From G963704535 sp963704535 (GTDB lineage Bacteria; Chloroflexota; Chloroflexia; Chloroflexales; Roseiflexaceae), in NCBI GenBank assembly GCA_963704535.1, contig OY969916.1, positions 124,001-188,000 on the forward strand: a stretch of 64,000 nt of DNA, read 5' to 3'. Position 1 is the stretch's first letter. Every line of letters begins with the position of its first letter. Shown piece after piece: positions 57,792-64,000 of this stretch. The position numbers and the translations under genes are program-made. The notes below the pieces were generated by a model, which did not search any database, was not told where the DNA came from, and saw only the letters and a list, made by a program, of their open reading frames with translations.

Positions 57792-59636
57792 ATGACTCGC
57801 ATTAGCGTTGAGGCTAAATACGAGCGGAATGGCTGGCCCTCGCTGGCCCGGCCCGACTTGGCGCCGCCCGAGGGCTGGAGCCTGGCGCTGCTCGCCGCCG
57901 TGAGCCGCATCCACCATCACAGCCTCGCGCCGGATGGGCGGCACGTGGCCTTTGTCTGGGATCGCGACGACCTTTCCGAGATCTACCTGCTGCCCACGGC
58001 TGGCGGGTGGCCGGCCAGGCTCACCGCCGACCGGCGCAGCATTCCCTACTGGTGGGACACTGCGCCGCAATGGTCGCCCGATGGGCAGTGGCTGGCCTTC
58101 GCCGCCAACCGGCACGTCCAGGTGGTGCCGGCCGCCGGCGGGCTCCCGCGCACGATCAGCGACTTCACGAGCGGAGCGTCGGCGCCGGTCTGGATGCCCG
58201 ACAGCCGCGGGCTGATCGTCGTCGTGGAGCGGAACGACTATTCGCGGCTGCTGCTGACCGACCGCGAGGGCGCTTGGCCGCGACCGATCGGCCACGGCCC
58301 CGGCGACGAGGAGGACGCCCAACCCGCGCCGGATGGCCGCAGCGTCGCCTTTGTCCACAGCCCGCGCGACGACCTCAATCGCTACGACATCCATCTGGCC
58401 GACCTGGTGAGCGGGACGGCGCGAGGGATCGTGGGCGAGCCGGGCCAGAAGCACTGGTCGCCGCGCTGGTCGCCCGATGGGCGCTGGCTGGCCTGCCTCT
58501 CGCAGCGCTCTGGCTGGCGCGAGATCTGGCTGGTGCGGCCCGACGGCCAGGAGCTGCGCCAGCTCACCCGGCTCGGCCACGACATCAGCGACATCGCCTG
58601 GGCGCCCGACGGCGGGCGGATCGCCTGCGGGGTGAATCGCGACGGCGCGGTCGACTTGGCGCTGATCGACGTAGCAAGCGGCGAGCCGACCTACCTGCGG
58701 GCCGGGAAGGGCTGCTACAGCCGGCCGGCCTGGTCGCTCGACGGCGGCTTCCTGACCGTCGAGTACGAGGCGCCGGCGCTCCCGCCCGACCTGTACCTGG
58801 TGCCGACCGCCGGCGGGCAAGCAACTCAGCTCACCTTCTCGAACCCGCCCGCGCTGGCCCGCAACGCCCTGGTGACGCCTGAGCGGGTGCGCTACCACAG
58901 CTACGACGGGCTGGAGATCCCGGCGCTGCTGTACCGCCCGCCGCAGCCTAACGGCGCCGCGATCCTCTACCCGCACGGCGGCCCGCGCGACCAGTCCTTC
59001 TACGATTGGGACGTCCTGGCGCAGTACTTTGTCGCCAAAGGCTACACCTACCTGGCGCCGGACTATCGCGGCAGCACCGGGCACGGCGCAGCCTTCGAGC
59101 ACGCCAACCAGAATGATTGGGGCGTCGGCGACGCGCAGGACTGCCTGTACGGCGCCGAGTTCCTGGGCGGCCAGCCGGGGATCGACCGGGAGCGGATCGC
59201 GATCTACGGCGGGAGCTACGGCGGCTACATGGTCGCCTGCTGTCTGGCCCGCGACCCGGCCAATCGCTTCGCATGCGGCGTCTACAAGTACGGCGACGCG
59301 CACCTGTTCACCTCGTGGGCGCAGTGCGAGCGCAGCACCCGGCTCTACACCGAGATGCAGATGGGCCACCCGACCCAGAACCGCGCCGCCTACCGAGCCG
59401 CCTCGCCGATCTTCGAGGCCGCCAATATCAAAAAGCCGGTGCTGATCCTGCACGGCCTGGACGACGACGTCTGCCCGCCCCAATCGACCGAGGAGTGGGT
59501 CGCGGCGCTGCGCCGGGCCGACGCCACCTTCGAGTACCAAACCTACCCCGGCGAGCCGCACGGCTTCCTCAAGCGCGAGAATATCCTGGATGTCTACACG
59601 CGCGTCGAGCAATTCCTGGATTGGTATCTGATGTAG
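57792..59636 (+). CDS. S9 family (prolyl oligopeptidase-like) peptidase
   Basis: 614 residues, RBS AAGGGGAGCACC. N-terminal beta-propeller with repeated SPDGQWLAFAAN, SPDGRWLACLSQR, APDGGRIACGV blades (residues 40-350). C-terminal alpha/beta hydrolase: nucleophile in YGGSYGGYMVA (Ser), LHGLDDDVCP (Asp), GEPHGF (His). No signal peptide, so an intracellular peptidase of the acylaminoacyl/dipeptidyl group. Intact. Confidence 0.88.
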   Translation: MTRISVEAKYERNGWPSLARPDLAPPEGWSLALLAAVSRIHHHSLAPDGRHVAFVWDRDDLSEIYLLPTAGGWPARLTADRRSIPYWWDTAPQWSPDGQWLAFAANRHVQVVPAAGGLPRTISDFTSGASAPVWMPDSRGLIVVVERNDYSRLLLTDREGAWPRPIGHGPGDEEDAQPAPDGRSVAFVHSPRDDLNRYDIHLADLVSGTARGIVGEPGQKHWSPRWSPDGRWLACLSQRSGWREIWLVRPDGQELRQLTRLGHDISDIAWAPDGGRIACGVNRDGAVDLALIDVASGEPTYLRAGKGCYSRPAWSLDGGFLTVEYEAPALPPDLYLVPTAGGQATQLTFSNPPALARNALVTPERVRYHSYDGLEIPALLYRPPQPNGAAILYPHGGPRDQSFYDWDVLAQYFVAKGYTYLAPDYRGSTGHGAAFEHANQNDWGVGDAQDCLYGAEFLGGQPGIDRERIAIYGGSYGGYMVACCLARDPANRFACGVYKYGDAHLFTSWAQCERSTRLYTEMQMGHPTQNRAAYRAASPIFEAANIKKPVLILHGLDDDVCPPQSTEEWVAALRRADATFEYQTYPGEPHGFLKRENILDVYTRVEQFLDWYLM

Positions 59637-59646
59637 TCAGTTGGGG

Positions 59647-61803
59647 TTAGACCAGCTTGCGCGGGATGCTCTCGATCCACGCCTTGCGGAAGAACTCGTG
59701 GCCGTTGAGCAGCACGGCGAGTTGGATGTCCACGTGGAAGGTGTCGGCGGTGCTGCGCACGCTGCCGCTGGTGCGGATCTCGGTCCGGTAGCCGTGCTCC
59801 TCCAGCGTGTAGAGCACCTCGTTGAACATGCGCGCGTGGGCCGGGTCGTGGTGGTAAGCGCACATCTCCAGGCGCTCGGCGGTGGAGAGCCGCGTGCCGC
59901 CGGGGATCGTCGCGGTATCGCCGCCCGCGACCCTGACGGTGACGCTCTGCGCGATCACGTCCTCGATGATCTGCCAGGCGGGTGGGTCCTCGCTGCCCTC
60001 GCCGATCTCGATCAGCTCCGGCGGCGTGGTTTTGAAGGGTGGCGGGGCTGGCGTCTCGGCCAGCGGCACTGCTGGCAGCATCAGACGCGAGGGTGTGGCA
60101 CCGCCACGGTGCAGCGTGTGCTCGCAGGGGTAGGGCGAGGGCCAGAGCACCGGCCAATAGCCGCCGGCGACGCTCAGGCGAATACGCTGGCCAGCCAGGA
60201 AGCGGTAGCCGGTGGCCTTGAGCGGGAGGCGCACCATCACGATCTCGCCAGGCGTCAGCGGCTGCGGGTCGGCGTGCCCGGCGTGGTGGGTTAGGTTGAG
60301 GATGCCAATGCTGATTGGCGCCGAGGTGCCATCCGGCGCGACATCGGTCAGCCGCACGACGACGGTGGCGACCGGCGCGGTGCAGCTCAGGTAGAGCATG
60401 GCCTCGGGGAAGCCGACGATGTCGAGCGGCGCGGCCAGCGGCGGGCTAGTGTAGGTTAGGCCCAGTGCCTCGTCGGGGCGCAGGTCGCGCGCGAGGCCAT
60501 TGGGCGCCACGCCGGCGCCGTAGCAGAGCGCGGCGTGGGTGCCCAGCGTCGGGCGGTACGTGAATTTGTCCGTAGTCCGTAGTCCGTAGTTTGTAGTTCC
60601 TCTCTCCTCCTCTTCCCCTCTCCCCCTCTCCCCCCCTTCTGTTCGGTGGTCGGTAGTCGGTAGTCGGTGGTCGGTGGTCGGTGGTCGGTGGTCGACCGCA
60701 ACTGACAACTGACCACTGACAACGGACTCCTCTTCGAGAGTGCCGTCGCCGAGGGAAAAAGTTAGCTGGTGGGAGCGCGGGATCGGGTAGGCGGCCTCGG
60801 CGTGCCACGCGCCGTTTTTCCGCGCTGGGAAGGCTTCTGGAGGAGTGTACTCCTCGCGGAAGATCATCAACGGTGGCTCGTCCATCACCCCGTTTTGCTC
60901 GCCTTTGAGCCAGAAGGCGAAGAAGCGCACCAGCTCGTGCAGCCAGTCGATATTCGGCCCAGGGTAGGCGCTGTCGGGCAGCGAGTGGACCCAGGGGCCG
61001 ATCAGGGCCTTGCGCGGCGCGTTCACGCAGCGCTCCTGCATACGCAGCACCGGGCTGGTGTACCCGTCGGCCCAGCCGCCGATATGGAAGATCGCGCAGG
61101 TGATCCGCTCGTAATCGGGCGCCAGCGAGCCGCTGCGCCAGTAGGGGCCGTCGGTCTGCTGGCGGAACCAGGCTAGCAGCCAGGGCGGCGTCTGCTCCAA
61201 GCGCTGCTTCCACTGCGCGGCCCAGTCGCTCCCGGCGTATTGCGGCTTCGGCGGCATGGCGTTCATCGCCACCTGGCTGACCGCGTACTGGGCCAGCTCG
61301 CTGGCGGTAAAGCAGCCGCCCAGGTAGTGAACATCGTCGGTGTAGCGGTCGTCGGTGGCATACATGGGGACGATCGCTTTCAGGCTGGGCGGCTGGAGCA
61401 TCGCCACCTGGATGGCGGTGAACCCGCCGTAGCTGATGCCCCACATGCCGACATTGCCGTTGCACCAGGGCTGGGCGGCGAGCCACTCCACCGCGTCGTA
61501 GCCGTCGCGCGTCTCGTCGGCGGTGTACTCGTCGAGCGCGATGCCGGGGCTGCTACCGGTGCCGCGGATGTCGAGCCGGCATCCGGCGAAGCCGCGCTGG
61601 GCCAGGTAGGTCATGCGCTGGTGATCGGCCTGGTAGCGCCAATCGTCCTTGCGATACGGGATCATCTCCAGGATGGCCGGGAAGCGCTCGTCCTCGGCGC
61701 GGGGCACCGGCAGAAACAGGTTCGCCGAGAGCGCCAACCCGTCGCGCACGGGAACGCGCAGATCGTAGCGGATATCAACTTCGTAGCAAGGGTCGTGAGA
61801 CAT
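59647..61803 (-). CDS. CocE/NonD family hydrolase with in-frame repeat insertion
   Basis: 718 residues from 61803 (MSHDPCYEVDIRYDLRVPVR). Alpha/beta hydrolase with GMWGISYGGFTAIQVAML (nucleophile Ser) and RLDIRGTGSSPG, then the C-terminal jelly-roll domain of X-Pro dipeptidyl-peptidase/cocaine esterase type (LYLSCTAPVATVVVRLTDVA, AGQRIRLSVAGG). Residues about 357-412 (VVSGQLSVAVDHRPPTTDHR, then LPTTDHRTEGGERGRGEEEE) are translated heptamer repeats inserted between the domains without breaking the frame. Without the insert the protein matches the usual length. Confidence 0.8.
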   Translation of the reverse strand: MSHDPCYEVDIRYDLRVPVRDGLALSANLFLPVPRAEDERFPAILEMIPYRKDDWRYQADHQRMTYLAQRGFAGCRLDIRGTGSSPGIALDEYTADETRDGYDAVEWLAAQPWCNGNVGMWGISYGGFTAIQVAMLQPPSLKAIVPMYATDDRYTDDVHYLGGCFTASELAQYAVSQVAMNAMPPKPQYAGSDWAAQWKQRLEQTPPWLLAWFRQQTDGPYWRSGSLAPDYERITCAIFHIGGWADGYTSPVLRMQERCVNAPRKALIGPWVHSLPDSAYPGPNIDWLHELVRFFAFWLKGEQNGVMDEPPLMIFREEYTPPEAFPARKNGAWHAEAAYPIPRSHQLTFSLGDGTLEEESVVSGQLSVAVDHRPPTTDHRLPTTDHRTEGGERGRGEEEERGTTNYGLRTTDKFTYRPTLGTHAALCYGAGVAPNGLARDLRPDEALGLTYTSPPLAAPLDIVGFPEAMLYLSCTAPVATVVVRLTDVAPDGTSAPISIGILNLTHHAGHADPQPLTPGEIVMVRLPLKATGYRFLAGQRIRLSVAGGYWPVLWPSPYPCEHTLHRGGATPSRLMLPAVPLAETPAPPPFKTTPPELIEIGEGSEDPPAWQIIEDVIAQSVTVRVAGGDTATIPGGTRLSTAERLEMCAYHHDPAHARMFNEVLYTLEEHGYRTEIRTSGSVRSTADTFHVDIQLAVLLNGHEFFRKAWIESIPRKLV
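60566..60733. repeat. Intragenic heptameric repeats (GTAGTCC, GGTCGGT, CAACTGA)
   Basis: GTAGTCC x3-4, a C/T-rich stretch, GGTCGGT/AGTCGGT x7, then CAACTGA-type units; the same combination as at 32786-32844. Lies inside the CocE/NonD hydrolase gene. Confidence 0.8.
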
Positions 61804-61810
61804 AGAGTTT

Positions 61811-61860
61811 GGTGGTGAAAAGAGGTTCTTGAAGGGCTTCCCCCTCAAACTCCCCCTTCG
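61811..61860. repeat. Dispersed palindromic element, copy H
   Basis: GGTGGTGAAAAGAGGTTCTT then GAAGGGC/TTCCCCCTCAAACTCCC; degraded. It occupies the leader of the hydrolase gene and leaves no good RBS. Confidence 0.65.
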
Positions 61861-61989
61861 GTTGCGGATACCTGAACTATACCACACGGTGCTAGTGCGC
61901 GGCCTTCCTTAATAAATCTTACCTCATTTCGGTACATATAGAGTGGCACCGATAAAAGAAGTCTTAACGGAAACGTGAAGCGTATTGCG

Positions 61990-62030
61990 TGCTGCGTCAT
62001 CCTGTCATCTTGTCATCTTGTCATCTGCTG
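61990..62030. repeat. Octameric repeat GTCATCTT
   Basis: GTCATCCT/GTCATCTT-like 8-base units preceded by GCGTATT/GCGTGCT heptamers. It encodes the last residues and the stop of the Csx3-fusion gene. Confidence 0.6.
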
Positions 62031-63210
62031 GTGCGGTGTCGAGCGCGATTGGGTAGACGCTGCCGAGCGGGACGCTCGATAGACGTGACCGCACGATGAC
62101 CGCGTGCGCCGGACGCGACCGCGGCTCGTAGATGCCGACCCAAGCAGCCGGCGCGTAGGCGCGCGCCAGCGCGGCGTAGAGCCAGTTCGGCAGCCGACCG
62201 TCCAACACCACGCCGCAGCCGGGCGTGGGCGCGGGCACCGGCAGCGGCGCGGCGACAGCGTCATCGTAGTCCAGGTAGGCACTGGGGATCGTGAAGCGCA
62301 TGCGGCGGTAGGCCGGAGCGTGATCGGCTAGCTCCCAGCGCAGCCGGGCCACATCCATCGCCATGCCCGGCGCCAGCGGCGGCGGCGCGACCCAGCCGAG
62401 CGCGACGTTGAAGATCTGGATCGGGGCCGGGTCGGTCGCGGACGCCAGCGCCGCGTAGACCCAGGGCGGGCTGGCGCCGTAGACCGCCAGTGGCATACGC
62501 GAATCCAGGTCTTCGAGGAGCTGCGGCAGCTCTTGTGGTCGCCAGGGGGTGTCGGGCATGCTGTGGGCCGGGAGATTGTTGATCGGCGCCTCGACGTCGA
62601 GCGGGTCGCCGTCGAGCAGGGCGGCGTGGGTGCGGAAGAGCAGCGCAGGATCGAAGCGGCAGAGCCGATCCAACCGCTCGACCAGCGCGTCGAAGCAGTC
62701 CCCGGCCGGCGAGCGCTCCGAGCCTAGCCCGCCGATGGCCCCACGCAGCGTGACGCCCTGGTCGTCGAGCGCCTGTGGGCCGTCGAGATCGGAGCGCAGG
62801 TCGGCGAGCAGTGGTAGCGCCTGGTCATCGACGAGCGCGCGCCAAGGGTCAAGCCGCGCCGGATCGGTGGCGATCAGGATCGCGCCAGTACAGTGGGCCA
62901 GGATCAGGCGCGTCTCGTCCGACACCTTCCCGCCCGAGTTGACCAGCAGCGGCAGGTGGCGACCGGTGATGTCGCGGCTGATCCGCGTGGCGAAGGCCGC
63001 CGTCCATCCCTGCTTAGCTTGCCGGCGCAGCTCATTGACGATCGCCAGGGGCGCCTCGTAGCGCCAGTGGCCCTCGCCATCGGGGTGGGCGCGCAGGACG
63101 TAGTGGGTGACTTGGCGGCGCTTGAGCGCGCGGCTGAGATGGTAGGTAAGCCAACTCTTGCCGGAGTTCGGCGGGCCGCCGATGAACAGAGCCGGGTAAC
63201 GAATCGCCAT
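62005..63210 (-). CDS. csx3: AAA ATPase-Csx3 fusion (CRISPR accessory/ring-nuclease family)
   Basis: 401 residues from 63210. P-loop FIGGPPNSGKSWLTYHLSRA (residues 9-28) starts a kinase/AAA-like ATPase domain to about 230. The last 75 residues match Csx3/Crn3: GCGVVLDGRLPNWLYAALAR then AYAPAAWVGIYEPRSRPAHA and VIVRSR, compared with the remembered motif GVVISGRGPIWLH...VAVYDPRLGAVVV. A degenerate second copy is at 239-275 (LAVYGASPPWVYAALASATD then PAPIQIFN). The YDPR Asp is Glu here. Csx3 binds or cleaves cyclic tetra-adenylate in type III systems. The terminal DDKMTR is repeat-encoded. Divergent from the CARF gene by 34 bases. Csx3 homology is from motif recall, not a search. Confidence 0.75.
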   Translation of the reverse strand: MAIRYPALFIGGPPNSGKSWLTYHLSRALKRRQVTHYVLRAHPDGEGHWRYEAPLAIVNELRRQAKQGWTAAFATRISRDITGRHLPLLVNSGGKVSDETRLILAHCTGAILIATDPARLDPWRALVDDQALPLLADLRSDLDGPQALDDQGVTLRGAIGGLGSERSPAGDCFDALVERLDRLCRFDPALLFRTHAALLDGDPLDVEAPINNLPAHSMPDTPWRPQELPQLLEDLDSRMPLAVYGASPPWVYAALASATDPAPIQIFNVALGWVAPPPLAPGMAMDVARLRWELADHAPAYRRMRFTIPSAYLDYDDAVAAPLPVPAPTPGCGVVLDGRLPNWLYAALARAYAPAAWVGIYEPRSRPAHAVIVRSRLSSVPLGSVYPIALDTAPADDKMTR

Positions 63211-63244
63211 ATTGTTCGCTCCATCCAGACATAAGGAGGTATCG
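63211..63244. promoter_or_regulatory. 34-base divergent intergenic region of the Csx3/CARF pair
   Basis: Both genes start here with RBSs (GGAG for the ATPase-Csx3 gene, AAGGAGG for the CARF gene). There is no room for two separate promoters, so promoters must overlap or lie inside the opposite coding sequence. A likely binding site for the CARF-HTH protein itself. Confidence 0.4.
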
Positions 63245-64000
63245 ATGAGCGGAGATCGGCCGCATATTTGCGTCGCGACGCTGGGCGCCCAGCCGCAGGT
63301 GGTGACGCTGGCGCTCGACGCGCTGCTGGACCACGGGTTCCCGATCAGCGAGGTATTCGTGATCCACCTCTCGACCCGCAACCCGCGCAACCGAGTGGCG
63401 CTAGACCGGCTGGCGGTCGAGTTCACCGGCGGCGCCTACGCCGGGCGGCCCTGCCGCTACCAGCCCCGGCCGGTGCGGCTGGGCGCGCAGCTGATCGACG
63501 ACCTGCACGGCGACGCGGAGACCGACGCGGCGATCGCGATGTTCAACCGGCTGATCCAGGAGCTCAAGCGCGAGGATGCGACCATCCACCTGTGCCTGTC
63601 GGGCGGGCGGCGGCTGCTGGGCATGCTGGCGCTCTCGGCGGCGCTGCTGTACTTCGAGCAGACCGACCGGATCTGGCACTTGTACTCCTCCGACGCAGTG
63701 CGCCAGCAGACCGCCGACGGCGCGATCATGCACCACCCGCAGCACCCCGAGGTGCGTCTGGTGCGGGTACAGCTCCCGCCATGGGGCCAGTACTTCCCCG
63801 CGCTACGCACCCCGCCCGACGCCAGCGCCGACGCGGTGCGCGCCGAACAGACCCGCGCGGCCGAGCGGGCCGAGCGCGCGCGCTGCCAGGCGGTCTACGA
63901 CCGGCTCACCCCGCGCCAGCGCGAGGTGCTGCGCCTGCTGGCGGGCGACCTGACGGCGCAGCAGGTGGCCGAGAAGCTGCATATCACGCTGGCGACGGTG
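63245..64000 (+). CDS. csx14: CARF-domain (Csx14-like) protein fused to LuxR-type HTH, 3' partial
   Basis: Start 63245 after AAGGAGG; runs off the window (252 residues seen). N-terminus MSGDRPHICVATLGAQPQVV then TLALDALLDHG, and IHLCLSGGRRLLGMLALSAA with LLYFEQTDRIWHLYSSD at about 115-150, fit the CARF fold of the Csx14/NE0113-type CRISPR proteins (GxTPQVV-like loop and sGGRR motif). After an Arg/Ala helix (160-220), LTPRQREVLRLLAGDLTAQQ then VAEKLHITLATV at 221-252 is a LuxR/GerE helix-turn-helix. Suggests a cyclic-oligoadenylate-controlled transcription factor. Family assignment is from motif recall. Confidence 0.78.
   Translation, partial: MSGDRPHICVATLGAQPQVVTLALDALLDHGFPISEVFVIHLSTRNPRNRVALDRLAVEFTGGAYAGRPCRYQPRPVRLGAQLIDDLHGDAETDAAIAMFNRLIQELKREDATIHLCLSGGRRLLGMLALSAALLYFEQTDRIWHLYSSDAVRQQTADGAIMHHPQHPEVRLVRVQLPPWGQYFPALRTPPDASADAVRAEQTRAAERAERARCQAVYDRLTPRQREVLRLLAGDLTAQQVAEKLHITLATV

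Noticed and set aside
57684..59612. 642-residue minus-strand open frame opposite the S9 peptidase
   Set aside because: High-GC antisense shadow rich in Arg/Val/Ala; the plus strand has clear catalytic motifs.

Overview
The window reads as chromosomal DNA of a GC-rich bacterium, most likely a filamentous member of the Chloroflexota (Roseiflexus/Kouleothrix/Herpetosiphon-like). This is inferred from the protein families present: extracellular contractile injection system (eCIS) baseplate genes with a DUF6519 partner, a Thr-Pro-Asn-linker DUF11 surface protein, Uma2 and DUF4386-type proteins, and a Csx3/Csx14-type CRISPR accessory pair. It is not shown by a marker gene. One tRNA-Arg is present; there is no rRNA and no CRISPR array.

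Layout. 1-9.3 kb: four tightly coupled plus-strand genes for the baseplate/tail end of an eCIS. 9.4-15.8 kb: a minus-strand run of small membrane proteins and two oxidoreductases, several truncated or chimeric (YciI, DHFR-like, DUF7010, DUF2306). 16-27.4 kb: an accessory, insertion-rich zone with two related IS5-type elements, an IS4-type element, an IS701 remnant, a broken glycosyltransferase-carrier fusion, a PAPS-reductase/Mom-like remnant, an XRE regulator with a likely operator, and a PD-(D/E)XK endonuclease-like gene split by an IS. 27.6-31.5 kb: pyruvate phosphate dikinase carrying a 420-residue intein exactly at its swivelling-histidine site. 31.7-35.3 kb: two tandem Doc-type toxins, an SDR, a Uma2 nuclease and a histidine phosphatase. 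35.4-47.9 kb: membrane protein, cytochrome P450, DUF11 surface protein, a D-xylonate-dehydratase-type gene with six frame breaks, a glycolipid-binding-like protein, a small lipoprotein, a PAS-GAF histidine kinase and a nucleotidyltransferase. 47.9-54.6 kb: a minus-strand oligopeptide ABC transporter operon (A-B-C-D, GNAT, F). 55-61.9 kb: a second P450, a MarR regulator with an apparently leaderless promoter, an S9 peptidase and a CocE/NonD hydrolase. 62-64 kb: a divergent pair, an AAA ATPase-Csx3 fusion and a CARF (Csx14-like)-LuxR HTH protein, which looks like the edge of a type III CRISPR signalling locus continuing past the window.

Three genome-wide patterns stand out. First, the intergenic DNA is full of heptameric tandem repeats (period exactly 7, many different heptamers), often arranged as hairpins and sometimes translated into proteins. 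Second, from about 31.5 kb rightward a dispersed palindromic repeat family with a TTGAGGGGC/GCCCCTCAA-like core occurs at least eight times. Third, almost every broken reading frame is broken in the same direction (one extra base, +1), 17 cases in all, which points to systematic insertion errors in the assembly rather than gene decay. Codon-level reconstructions are given in the entries.
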